Shown in pieces: positions 1 to 12,186 of a DNA stretch of 64,000 nucleotides. The translations under genes and the position numbers were made by a program. A model generated the notes under the pieces. That model did no database searches and was not told where the DNA came from. It worked only from the letters and a program-made list of their open reading frames with translations. The stretch comes from Amanita rubescens (Eukaryota > Basidiomycota > Agaricomycetes > Agaricales > Amanitaceae). Where the stretch lies: positions 496,001-560,000 of the forward strand of contig WION01000003.1 in assembly GCA_015039365.1 (NCBI GenBank), read 5' to 3'. Each line of letters begins with the position of its first letter. The stretch's first letter is position 1.

Positions 1-868
1 ATATTCAGTGGCATCTGATGTCAGCTATTTAAGCATTTAGCAGCTTTTCTGTGAGCTGTGCAGCTGATTTCTCACCTTTTCTCTTTCTCTTATCCTGTCA
101 AGTTCACTCCGAGCGTGCTTCAACGCCGATCTCAACGCTTCTTGGTGAGAGTCGGGTGCTTTGCTGACTGCGCTTCGTCAGCATTGCGCCTCATACATTG
201 CGAAAGTAACAGACCCATTTCGCAAGCGGAATCGATGCACGACGACCGCCTAGAACCTAGTTCATTCACCAGTTTATCACACAGTTCAGGAATCACTCGT
301 AAGGCATCCTGAAAATGATTAGTTTGCTAGCACCCAAAAGAAACGGAATGCAAGAACTTCGCGGGATCTCTTGAGAGCCGCGTAGTCTGCGGCGAAACGT
401 TGGAATGACATCTCCTGCTCCCGCAATTGTCGGAGGTTTGCCCATATATCCTCACTGTATGGTGCCTTAATTATTTGAGTGATACCAGGACCAGCGACAT
501 ACATATTAGTCAGCCCACTTGTAGAGATGATTCCTGCATGTCTTCGAGCGCGTGCATATATGACCTTCCTGCGCTCTTGAACTGCCGCCAAGCGAGCGGA
601 TATTTTTTCAGCATGCTTTTCTAAAAAACAATGTTTGATGTCACGAAATTAATGCATGAAAGAACAGTGTTGGTGACCTCCAGTACCGGAACTTCTGAGT
701 AGAGGTTATTATAGCTACACCCAGAAACTTAGCCGCTCACTGGTTGATTTCTGTCTTTTTCCTGTGACTTGCTCTTCTTGCGGGACGATTATTTTTATTT
801 TCTGCAAAACAACATTGTATATGCGTTTGCTGAAAGCGGTGTAACTCACGTTTAGGCGTTCCAGTCAT
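1..868 (-). CDS. Unknown coiled-coil protein (3' end outside window)
   Basis: I do not recognise this family. Splicing several short introns gives one continuous frame starting at the ATG at 868-866. A 19-nt first exon (MTGTPK) ends at a perfect GTGAGT donor and is followed by a basic Arg/Lys/Ser stretch. Then come helical segments such as KISARLAAVQERRKVIYARA, YAALKRSRE joined to DALRVIPELCDKLVNEL, and ALRSALKHARSELDRIRERE, which look like coiled coil. The donor near 362 (after RSRE) and the join to DALRV (near 313) keep the frame open. A longer frame reaching 943 begins only with GTG, so it was not used. The start lies 117 bp from the divergent STT4 start, suggesting a shared promoter. The gene runs off the left edge and the terminal exon cannot be fixed. 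A structural or cytoskeletal adaptor role would be a guess. Confidence 0.55.
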
Positions 869-985
869 AGTTGATAACGTTGAGATGGCAATCCGGGGAC
901 CTGTAAGCTCGCCGGACGCACCACCGTCACAAACAAAGGTCACTTGCCGATCAACGGCGGTCTAAACAAGTCTGTTCAGGCCATT

Positions 986-3900
986 ATGGACTGGTGAGTT
1001 CATCAGAAGTCGCATCAATGCCGCGCTCACCATACACAGTCTTGAGCTCAACATTCATCAATGCATCTTATCCGAGTTTGCGTCAGTCGCTGCACGCTCC
1101 AATGACGAAGCCTCTTATGCACGGGACTTGATGTTACCCAAGGTTCGACGAGGACAGGATCCAGAGACAAGTACGCAAGAGTCATCTGGTGAACCAAGGA
1201 TCTTTATGGTGCGATTTCTTCCCAACGATTACATTTCAATAGGCTGAGCGGTCCGCTGTAGGCCTCGTCCACTGTTCATTGCAATACCGCTTTCGGTGAC
1301 ATGATACTCAATGCGCCGGTCGCTTACCTGGAGTTACACATAGACGAGTTATTGCCCATACTGATAGAAATGCTGTCCGATATTCCCCGTACGGACTTCG
1401 AAAGGCGTCTCTCTTGGATAGGTCAGTTCGCATACCTTACTTAGGAAATGCTTCGCTCAATGTTCTGTTCCTCAGAATGGGCTGCTTCAGATCAGCTTGT
1501 TTTTTCCATCGTCTCTGCAGCCTTGCGCATTACAAGTTCACAGCCTCGGTACGGTGATCAAACTGTCAGGGCTATTGTTATTTTCATAAACGAGATCGTA
1601 AAAAATGTCAAGACGAGTACATGTAGGTTTTCCTTCCGAAATCTATCGTTGATTTTTAACGACGCCGCTGGAAGCACTCGAACTCCTCACACAGTTGGCA
1701 CCCGCATTACACGGATTATACCGCGCGATCACTTCGACATCATATCCCTGGGATTCATCACAGTGGGAGCTCTTGGTTATCGAGTTGCAACCGATCTGCT
1801 CTCAAGAATTTGTTGATCGTTTGAATGGCCTGTTGAATGATATCCTGCAACAGGAAAACATGGACGCGGAGGCGTTACAGTATATCCAAACATTTTTATC
1901 CCGCTACGCTTCTCAAGGACGTCCGCTAAGCGGCTTCTTCATGGTTTGTTGCGTCATTGAGATCGAGTGGACGGTGCTCGCACAGACGTTGTCACCACCA
2001 ACAGCTGTTGTTGAGGGATATGCAAAGGATGCTGCTGCTGCGAACAAAGCTTGGATTTCTTTGATGTCATCTGCGGCCCAAAGATTGGACTTGAAGCAAA
2101 ATGCAAATGACTGTCTTAAGAGGACTGCGTCATACGCGATGCAGTGTTTCACTGACTTGATGTTACAAATAGAAGAAATGGATTGTGAGCCTTCAATGGA
2201 CACGTATTCATGGGAAACAATGTCTGAGAGCCTGGTACGTATACCCAGGTCAAAAGGGTCAAGAGCTAACGCACGATAGAAACTGGCTACAATCTGCTCC
2301 ATCGCATCTGGGGAGCTAGATGAAAAGCTGTACACGCGACTCTCGGTCTTGTTAAGCAGCTCATCTCCAGTGTCCGATAATCTGGTCCAAGAAGCAGCTC
2401 TGAAAGCAACGACTATTTTGGTACAGAGGCAAGCAAGCGTCTATAAGTTACCCACTCGGCTGACTGTATCACCAGCTTTCCCGAGATTGCTTCACGCATG
2501 GCTCATCATATTCGTCAATTCATTACTTCACCTCTTCCTATTTTCGGTTTTGAGTTTGCAACGGAAACGAGAGCGCCGCCTCCCTTGGTTGCAGCAGCAA
2601 AGTGCTTAGCGTTATGCATCAAGGCAAGTAGCACTTTACATGATCTTATAATTGCATCTCACCTCAATTTAAGCTAGCACCTGGAAATGACATGATGATG
2701 TCCTACATGTATTCCTTATTGAATTACGTCGCTGCAACCAGCAAAGAACCATACGAAGTATCATCGGCAACCCTAGCAACGTCTTTCGACAATAGTTCTG
2801 CATACCTTGTGGTACAAGCATTTGAGCGAGGGTTAAGCGGCTTGTCAGACGATCAAAGAAGGATGGTGGGGATAAACGTGATATCTGTTGTTACGAAGTT
2901 GGCTTTGGAATTTGAGACCGAAGAGGTGAATCATCCCTTTGAGCAGCATTTCCAGCCATTGACCCATCTAGGTCACACGTTTAACTGTGTCGATGCTGCT
3001 CCAGCGCCTACGACATGCAGAGCCGGCCGTTGAAGCAGCTATTGCATATAACCTTGTTGATCTCTCTTTGGAAGCCCCTGAAAGTAGTTTCAGGGAAATA
3101 ATCCAACAATTCTCAAACATCAATCGTTCTGCAAATCCAGATGATCCGAGATTTTCTAATAACATGGTAATTCAGTTGACATCATGCTGACCATATCTCT
3201 GAAATGCTTACAATTTAACTATAGGTCCTCGCCGCCCAGACCAGATTATCACGAGAGCTGCGTCGACCAGAGCTCTACAATCCATACTTGACGGAGTTGC
3301 TTACTTTATTTACGGACAAGGGCGTTGCTATTCAAAACGTTAAAATTGCCAATCGCCACTTAAAGGTAGTTGCCCAGATTAGCAAGGACCATGTTCTAAG
3401 CTAGGAATTTAGATCGATGACATGGTGGAGCAGCTAGGATCCCTTCTGCTGCCTATCGACGCGTTGCTCGCTCACCACGACTTTCATCCACACATCAACC
3501 CACCTTTGGAACTCATTAACCTCTTCAGAAGCATGTGGTTCCTTTGTGTCCTCTTTGGCTTCACAAACATGGAGAATAAGCATGAACATGCCATGGAATG
3601 GCTTAAACCGGCTCTGGGCAGGATTGCAAGTAAAACGCCGTCTATGGTCATCGAGGAATCACATGAGCTTGTGGCTAGCGATGTCGAGTTCAATTCCGTC
3701 ATTCGGCAAGAATACGTGTCATCTGTAAGCTTTTTGTTATGAGATACTTTCAGTTATAAACGATTGATTCGAAGGTTTTACACGATCATCGAGAAGTCCT
3801 GGCTAAGCACATATCCCTTAGGCCAACTGATCTTCGTCATCTGTCATCAGGGCAAATAATATTCGTCCTCGTTATCCATGACCTAGAAATTATCCGCTCT

Positions 3901-6900
3901 AGCGCAGGGATGACCTCTTCTTTACCATCCTACTTTGTCAATGATGGTCTTAACAACCATGCGGATCTCAGTAGTTGCATGGATTCCGTCGCGGAAAAGG
4001 TAGAGCCGCCATATTAAATCTGATGTGACGAGTAAAAACCTCTTCGATAGATTATGCGCAGTTGTGTACACGAACTTATCGGGAAAGTCTCGCAACAGGC
4101 GTGCCCTCCGTGCCTCTATTCTGAACTTCAATCTCTCTTGGTCTACAGTACCCATCGCATCTCCAAGGCAAGATATATTGGGCTCAAATTCCTAAATCTC
4201 CTCATCACATCCCTTCCATCTATACTGTGCCACCCTCCACTAATTTTCGCACTCCTAGACGTGTTGACTCTTTTAAAACGGTCTTGTGAAAACGAGTTCG
4301 TGGACGAGGTGCACATCTACCTTAAGACTCAACTTTCACAGCGAGATTAATTGATTCGTTTTAGTACAACCCTACTTTTGAGTATCACGCAGACAGATCC
4401 GAAATCACGCTGCAATTAAGTGATAACTATAAGGTCCGAAATGATACTCTTCAGCAATTATATCAACATGCAAGGACATGGCTCAAACTCGGTATTTCTC
4501 GTGCACCGGATGTTGTACACGGCACGCTACAGGTTCGTCGCACTACAAAGCCGACATCTTCAATCTTAACGGGTCCCTAGAGATACCTAGCTGTCAATCA
4601 AACAATCGTTTCGGTGATGGAATCATCTGAGCTCGGGGCATCGCTGGCGGAGGAATTCGGTAAAACAATAGGCCCTGAGCAAGCCCAATTGTGTTCGTGA
4701 TAAGTTTCCACCCCTTTTCCAATGACCTAACATTCTATTCCCAGCATCTATGATGCCCTGGTTGACTGATGGAGCCAAGGTGCTAGCGAGCCAAATAGCA
4801 ATTAAGGGCTACTTCGCAGGGGAAAGTAGCGGAACACGATTAACACAGCGTGAGTATCATCGAATCGTATCTCAATGCTATTCTAAAACTAGAACCACAA
4901 GCAGCGGGATCTTCTGCTGATGTACAATGCCTAAAAGAGCAATTGAGTCAAGCGTCTAACGGAGTGAGAAAAAAGAGCAGCACTTTGACTGTTCATGACC
5001 TGAGACGATTACTCTTCCGATGCGCAGCATTTATCTTATCAGTGGAAAAGGTGAGGCGCCCCAAAAATGCTCATACTTCATGATGAATTTTGTACAGTGT
5101 GACTACGATCTATTGCATGGCCTCGTGGCACTTCCCTTCGAGGTTGCTACTCCCCCTGCCATGATGGTCGGTATCGAAGTTTGGACATGGTTAATGGGGG
5201 ATAAGCCTGACGTTGAGGTTGCATTGATCGCTGAAATCTTGTCAGCCTGGTCGGAGTCGATTAAAGGAGAGAAGGGAATTTTTTCACCCACGATGAAGTG
5301 AGTTAACTGACGAACAGATTTTGACTAGCTACTAAAGTTGAATAGCTATAAGGACCCATTCGTCCAGCTGATCGACTATACCCCAACGGGCAAGGATGCT
5401 ATTGACAGAGGCTCGGCGAGTGCACGCCGTCTATTATCACCTCATACCGCCGTCCTGCACATGCTACTCAGTCGTCTTCAAGCGGCTAGGTACAGAAGGC
5501 CGAATGTCATGTTTCTGATTCAGCATCTAGTGATGCGCTCGGCGCGTTCGCATCGTGCATTTAGGTATTATTCCACCGCATCAAATTATGCTTTCTGAAT
5601 TGACACTGCAAAGCACACACGCACTTGCTAGAGAGCCTCGCTTTGCGTTTTTGTCGTTTGGCATGGAGACCATAAGAAGTTCTTACTTGGATTCTTTCTG
5701 TGAAAATTTACTTAGAGAATCGCTCTACACGGTGGCTTACGATTGGTTCGCTACTCGCCCTCAGTGAGTTTTACCCTCAATTATGTATCACGATTTTGGA
5801 CCGCGCCCTTTCAGGTGGACATATGGAGCAAGTCTGATTCAGGTTGCATCGGATGTAAACGTTCTCTCCAACTTTATGTCCCACTTGCAAGCGGATTCTG
5901 TTCATAATCATGCTTTGATTTCAAGTTTATCCTTGCCGCAACTAGCGTGCCGCGGAAATTGTGCGTGTAATGCTTCCGTCTAACTTAAACTTGCTAATCA
6001 CAATACTTGTCAGACTATAAGGACAAAATTCGCGACATGAATAATCCCTTGCGTCTATTGACCGAAAATGAAATCTACAGGTTGCTCGTCTGGGGGAATC
6101 CAACAAATGATCCTAAGAGATGGGTTGATCATCCAGCAATATATGAAAAATCGCAAACCGAGGTAATCTCATAAGCTGAGCATGGAATGCGTTGCTGAGA
6201 AACCTAATTTTGTAGTCGTCTTGGGCCAACGTCGTTCGTTCTGTATGGAATGTGAATCCAACTGCTGCCATACAGTTGGCTGAGCGATTCAAGAACATAA
6301 CGGTTCGGAATGAAGTAACCAAATTGGTTCGCTCGAACACTTTGCAAGTTATTGATACGCCAGAAGCACTCCCTTTCTTACTCGGCGACCGGATAGACCT
6401 TCATGACTCACCAGATCTGAAGGTACATATACCTGAGTGTCATCATGTCGCGTTCTTAATGTTTTGTAGCCGATGTTGCTCTGGGCTCCTGTCCCTCCTG
6501 TCTTGGCCACATTCTTATTTGAAAGACGATTCAAGAATGATCCAATAGTTCTCCAATACGCACACAGAGTCATGGAAGAACACCCAGTGGAACTCACTTT
6601 TTTCTTTGTTCCGCAAGTCGTTCAAGCCCTCCGCTATGATGATTTAGGTAGGCCTTCATTGGGGCAAGTCGATGATGGTTAACGTATACCCATAGGCTAT
6701 GTCTCCCGGTTTATATTCGAAACTGCTAGAATATCTCAGCTTTTCTGTCATCAAATTATTTGGAATATGAAGGCGAATTGTTACAAGAATGATGCAGGGC
6801 AAATCGTAAGAAGTTTTTGATCAAAGTGACGTAGCGCTCATGGCAGCGACTGTTCATAAACAGGAGGATGCGCTCAAGCCCGTCCTAGACGAAATGACGA

Positions 6901-8459
6901 ATCGAGTAGTGGAATCACTGTCCGGAGAAGCACGAAATTTCTACGATCGTGAATTTACCTTCTTTGAAGAAGTGACATCAATATCCGGGAAACTCAAGCC
7001 TTATATCAAGAAAAGCAAGGCGGAGAAAAAGGTGAATTAGGAATTCATAAACAGCGACTTATCTCTGATTTTGCAAGGCTAAAATCGATGATGAAATGGC
7101 CAAAATCAGGGTTGATGTGGGTGTGTACTTACCAAGCAATCCCGATGGTGCCGTCGTCGATATCGACAAAAAGTCCGGTAGACCATTGCAGAGTCATGCA
7201 AAGGTACGTCGTCTCCCGCACACGTTCATTTTCGAACTGAACGAGGGCAGGCACCGTTCATGGCGACGTTCAAAGTTAGGAAGCAGCGAGTTGTTGTCGA
7301 TACAGACCCAGACTCTCTACTGAATGGGGAGGGAGGTGGTCATGAAAGTCATCAAGAGTACGATGTGTGGCAGCAAGCCATTTTCAAAGTGGGAGATGAT
7401 TGTCGTCAAGACGTTTTAGCTCTTCAGATTATTGCCATGTTCAAGAATATATTCACGAGCGTCGGATTAACCTTGTATCTATTCCCTTACCGCGTAACCG
7501 CAACTGGACCAGGGGTACGTGCTCGATGCCTTGGGATTTAGCCTTGCTGACAAGCTACTAGACGGGTGTTATAGACGTCGTTCCAAATTCGACGTCTCGC
7601 GATGAGATGGGTCGCGCAAAAGTCAACGATCTGTTGGACTTCTTCATAGCTAAATACGGAGGCCAAGATTCTATTGCATTCCAACGAGCACGCTTGAATT
7701 TTATTCAGTCCATGGCGGCATATTCTGTCGCTTGCTATATACTCCAGATAAAAGATCGGCACAATGGGAATATCATGATAGATGCAGAGGGTCACATAAT
7801 ACATGTCGGTGGGTACAACCGTCTTGCTTATTTTATGAGTTTAGAACATAATCTTTCCCGCAGACTTCGGTTTTCTATTTGACATAGATATGTGCATTTC
7901 ACTACTGTTGTCACCGCATCTTACTGACTTGAACATGTCTTGATTACGTCCTGGGGTACGTAGGTAACTTTGTTGTTTGCCACCTCGTTGAACGCCTATT
8001 TGTAGGGTGTAAAATTCGAACCAAGTTCGTTCAAGTTAAATCATGAGATGGTTATTCTCATGGGGGGACGCAACTCGCAAGGATATCAAATGTTCCAAGC
8101 TCTAACTGTGAAAGCGTTCCTCTCTATTCGGCCGCACGCAGAGCAAATTATGAACACGGTACAATTGATGCTTGATTCGGGCCTGCCCTCTTTCAAGGGA
8201 GAGCCAACCATTAAGCGTCTGAGGGACCGCTTTGCTCTCTATCTTAATGAACGACAGGCTGCAGATGAGATGCTACATATTATACGCAATGCGCACGAGA
8301 ACATCAGGAGTACAGCATACGATGAATTCCAGAGGGTACGTTTTAGGCCATACTCTCTTAATTATTTTCTGAGAAATCGTGCAGATACAAAATGGTTTGA
8401 TCACAACACTATTTGCCCGATTAATCCTAATCAAATTTTCAGGCATTCCCTACAAGTAA
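986..8459 (+). CDS. STT4: Phosphatidylinositol 4-kinase alpha, Stt4 type
   Basis: Makes PI4P from phosphatidylinositol at the plasma membrane. The C-terminal PI3/4-kinase domain is clear: the ATP-site strand APFMATFKVRKQ, FKVGDDCRQDVLALQ, the catalytic loop DRHNGNIMID, then the activation-loop DFGF (about 7862-7873) and KFEPSSFKLNHEM. The end matches Stt4 proteins: YDEFQR, IQNGIPYK, stop (8457-8459). The start at 986 uses an 8-nt exon (ATGGACTG) spliced over 994-1039 to give MDCLELNIHQCILSEFAS, which resembles Stt4 N-termini. The middle is a long helical region broken by about 50-nt introns. The product is perhaps 1,900-2,000 aa, estimated by subtracting introns. Oddities: a 10-nt exon (8385-8394) and a probable AT-AC intron at 7888-7947 followed by an 8-nt exon (7948-7955). 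All other kinase motifs are intact, so a pseudogene is unlikely. The exact internal exons between 1.2 and 7 kb were not all resolved. Confidence 0.95.
7888..7947 (+). other. Probable non-canonical AT-AC intron in STT4
   Basis: After DFGFLFDI the frame runs into a stop near 7939 unless spliced. No GT..AG choice gives the frame needed at 8006 (GGT GTA AAA, GVKFEP). Ending the exon at 7887 (GAC ATA G) and resuming at 7948 (GT CCT GGG) restores D-I-G-P-G-G-V-K-F, the motif found in Stt4 proteins. This intron begins ATATGT, which is the common GTATGT donor with its first base changed, and ends TTGATTAC. A U2-like branch site (CTTACTGACTT) lies about 20 nt before the end. The next intron (7956-8005) is a normal GTACGT..AG. 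The donor lacks the ATATCC of minor-class introns, so I infer U2-type AT-AC. Confidence 0.7.
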
Positions 8460-8670
8460 GCCTCGAGGCTCGGCGCAGTTATTCCTGCGTCTATCATCCA
8501 GCTACATATTATCGTCCCTGCATCTTCCTAAGCATCCGTCGGACACTCGATTTCCACTTTACATTTAGTTCCAATAGATGGCACTAACCGTGGTGTGGTG
8601 ATATAGAGGATAGATCTGTGTGGTGATTGGTAACGTCATAGCATAGAATAACATTAGTATTATATCAATA

Positions 8671-11600
8671 TTAACTTCTGCGGCAAAACAATCCATAAGC
8701 TCGTTTATTGTTGGATGCGTCCCAGCTCACAACCTCAATCTCATGAATCTGGGTCTCTGGCGCAACTTTTTCGCCACAAAGACCGCGTTCATGTACCTCA
8801 GCAAGATTTCCCAGCAGCGGTGATAGGCGTGCATAGAAATTATCATAGGATTCAAGATTGTCATTGAAATTGGCCCGTTCGAGCCCGTCCAATAGATGAG
8901 ACTGAAATGATAGGAATCATGCTCTGGACAGCATCGAAAGAACAAGACGTACCTTGTCGTAGACAGATACCACAAGTCTCGTCCCGTCGTCGTCCTCCAA
9001 CATCAAGAAGAGTTGATAGCGATGTGTAACATACTCGTACTCGGTGTCACCACACTCGATACATGCTTTATACTTGGCGGGAATACTTCACAAGGGATTA
9101 AGATAGTGAGGTTGGGACAGGGGGGTGAACACTAACTTTGTTTTACAGCGCGTACAGAACTGCTTTGAACAGTCTTTCAAGTTCAATGGATAAAAGTCGA
9201 CAACTCGAGCTCGGACGAGAAACTTATTCGGACACGTTACGTCTGCAACCATCTCTTTGAAGCTAGTGTATTGCTGCGTTGCTACTTCCTTGTGTTTGCT
9301 CGGAGTTTTAGGAGGGGCTTCCTTAATGACGACATCTGAACTTGGGTTCTGAGGCAAGCTGTTTGTAGATTTTGAATGCTGGTAATGTTGATCGGGTGAC
9401 GCAACGCGGGAATTTGCCCCTGACTTGTGCTCCTTTGTCGACCTTGAGAACACCTCTTGGGGTTCCCGGGATCGATGCAATACACGCTGTTTGCGTCTAA
9501 CATACATGAGAATAATATTCTCCTAATTCCTGTGTTCTTACTGGAGAAGTTGTTGGAGTAAGTCATTCCGCGCCCTTTGATTGAGTTGGTTGATTAAGCG
9601 TTCGCGTCCGCGCAGCTCTCCTTCGAACTTGTCTCCTCGGGGGCTTAGTCTAAGCCGCAGTTTCTTGATGGAATAATAAAATCCAGGTGTGATGGAGTTC
9701 GCTATGGAAGTATGGCAGTCCCAGAGGGAGATCTTGACAACACGGCCTTCAAGGCCCTTGCACCATTCTCCCTCAAATTTTAATTCTTGGAGATAAGGAT
9801 GCTCTGTGTAATCAGTGGCATAGATACAAGGTGGGCCATATCCACTGTTCGTGACATGTAATACCTTCCAAATATTGTGAGACTATAACAAGATGCACGA
9901 TAATGCACTTCACTGACTTCGACTACGCAATTGAAAAATTGGTCTTCTACAACCTCTTCTATCAATTTGTCCTCGATAGTACATGGCGTTCCGTATTGAT
10001 TGTTCCATTTGACTTTTCGACTTGATATGTCATCAGATAATCGCATTTAGCACGGGTCGGGCTACTTACTCTAGCAGTTCTTTAAGATGAGGAATTCTGC
10101 CGGCGTCTTCTTCACTTAGTCTAGTAATCTTCGGCAGGACCACTTTGGCTTCAAGATAACCTCCTCGACTAGTCCGCATTCGAACATTCGACATCGCATA
10201 ATAAGTTCCAGGTTCCATGGTGGTACCAATTTTGGACGCAGCATCCCACATCTCGATTTTAAGCGCGTAGTCGTTCAGCTCGGGTGGACACCAGTCAGCT
10301 TGAACAGGTGTCATGAGGTCGTTTCTTGTGTAGTCGGTAACGTAAAGACTAAAAACCTCATTATTGTTCATGTAGCCATGCAAAACCTGGAGAAATTAAC
10401 ATGGGAGGATTATAAAATGATAAGACGTACTTCCACAGTACAATCAAAGTAGCCATTCGGCTGAACATTTGGTCCAGCATCTTTGATGAGGCGATGTAAT
10501 CGCCTGATACTAGCCATCCTCTCATAAGTGGGGAGAGCGGAAACTATCGTACTTGTTTCGCCTGCCGCTTCCCTTGACTTGTTCTCTTTCCTAAGCCACC
10601 ACTCGGAGAGCTTCGAACAGTAGTCGACCTCGGAGGGCTCGGGGTCAAATAAGGGAGTCCAAAAAATGTCGGTATCTGTGCGCCCTTCAAGCTTTGGACC
10701 TACACCAACTTCTCCATGATGCACTCTCTTCTGACGCGGGGAGAAAATTGCCCACTGAAAGCGATTATGATGGGCAGTACCTTTCAGGTGACCCTTCATG
10801 TTGCAAATCTGTCTTCAGAAATTAGTGAACGTATATAACAAAACAATGACTGGGTGACCTGTACGCGCCGCAACATCAATACGTCACCTGCATTAGGCTG
10901 TGGAAGCCACGAAATTTGTTGTTTTGTAAAGCAATTGATACCGAAAGCCTCAAGGCTATCCGTGCCAACTTTCACTGGAGAGCTTGGATCCAGGATCTTA
11001 AGATTGACACTCCAATCTACATATCATTTGGTCTATGAACACCGTAGATATATGTATACGTACCTCCAGTGCGCGTCTGCGTGGGTGAGGTTGCATGGAC
11101 CACGACTCCAATCAAATCAACTATTTGTCCGGATGTAACTTCTCCTATAGGGCAATATTTAAGCTAAATCAGAATATTAATTAACGCCGCGCTGCAAAAG
11201 TTGATGGTGGTACCGATTCCGTTTGAAGGCCAGGTTTCATCTCGATGGCACTTTTAGATGCCTCATTCGGTGGCGGTGGAGCTTCTGGACGACCACTAGT
11301 TGAAGCAACGGGAGACGGCACATCCATTCCTTCGCCCACTACATCAGGTAAATCTGCCCCAGCGGAAACGGCGCTTTCCAGCTTCGCTTGTTCTCGACGA
11401 GCTTTCTTTCGACGTCTCTCTTCCTTTTTTGTGAGTTTGGTGGGGGCCTCTGGTGGCGAAACGCTTCGCGGAATTTCTTGGATAAACTCTCGTCAGATGA
11501 AGACAACTGCAGAAAGTGACCAACGTTACCCTCTGGCGCTGGAGAGTCGAACCAATTCTGGGATACTTGGGTCTGCTTTATGGCATAAGGAAAATCACAG

Positions 11601-12080
11601 GCTACAACACGTACACTTCCAAGTATTAGTTATCTTGCCAGTGTCAGAACCGGAGGCACGTTTCTTGAACATAAGGATAACGCCATTTTCATAGACCAGT
11701 TTCATAGCTAGAGTGCAGCTTTGTAACGGCCTATCCGCCAGCTCAACGCGTGCTCCTTTCAAAGACAACGCGATCTCGTCCCGGGCGTGAAGGGCCAGAT
11801 CACCAAAGAAGTCGCTACAAGCCCCGGTAAAGACGACTGTGAACTTGTGCTTGTGCGTAGCGCCATAGTCGTTCGATTCTTCCGTTTCCATAAGAAAACG
11901 CAATGTCATACTGGCTGTTGGTGCCCATGACATAAATATTCGGCCAGAAAGGAATCCGTTTTCAGCTTTGCCCGAGCTGCATACGTCAGATGCACGCCTT
12001 TGTAGCGAGGGATCATCAAAAATGGCCTCTTCGGTGTCGTCCAACTTGATACGTTTGGGAGAACGAGTATCAAGTCCCAT
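8671..12080 (-). CDS. POT1: Protection of telomeres protein 1 (single-strand telomere-binding OB-fold protein)
   Basis: Binds the single-stranded telomere G-overhang as part of shelterin. Reading leftwards from the ATG at 12080, an N-terminal region (RSPKRIKLDD, then a compact beta-rich segment) is followed by a charged linker (about 11500-11170). Next come the Telo_bind OB folds: YCPIGEVTSGQIVDLIGVVV (about 11150), DWSVNLKILDPSS, and FQWAIFSPRQKR; then a second fold around FDCTVEVLHGYMNNNEVF and MWDAASKIGTTMEPGTYYAM. The C-terminal part has FLVRARVVDFYPLN with CTRC and CIEC pairs, like the zinc-containing third OB fold of POT1, then LMLEDDDGTRLVVSVYDK. Stop at 8671-8673. Introns of about 50 nt occur throughout. 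It is divergent from TAP42 (106 bp) and convergent with STT4. The POT1 assignment rests on the Telo_bind fold order and motifs. Exact exon ends between 9.5 and 10 kb are less sure. Confidence 0.88.
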
Positions 12081-12186
12081 GGTCGGGTCGAAGGCGACGC
12101 GACGCGAAGGTCGTGAAATGGAATGTCACGACACGTGACGAATGTCACAGATAAGATTATCAAGAGTCAGGGCAGTGAATTTAGCC

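Noticed and set aside
737..943. Longer first exon of the leftmost gene starting at 943
   Set aside because: The codon at 943-941 is GTG, and the ATG at 868-866 followed by a GTGAGT donor gives a better spliced frame.
7888..7947. Minor (U12-type) spliceosome intron
   Set aside because: The 5' end is ATATGTGC rather than ATATCCTT and the branch site is the U2-like CTNAC about 20 nt from the end, so I favour a U2-type AT-AC intron.
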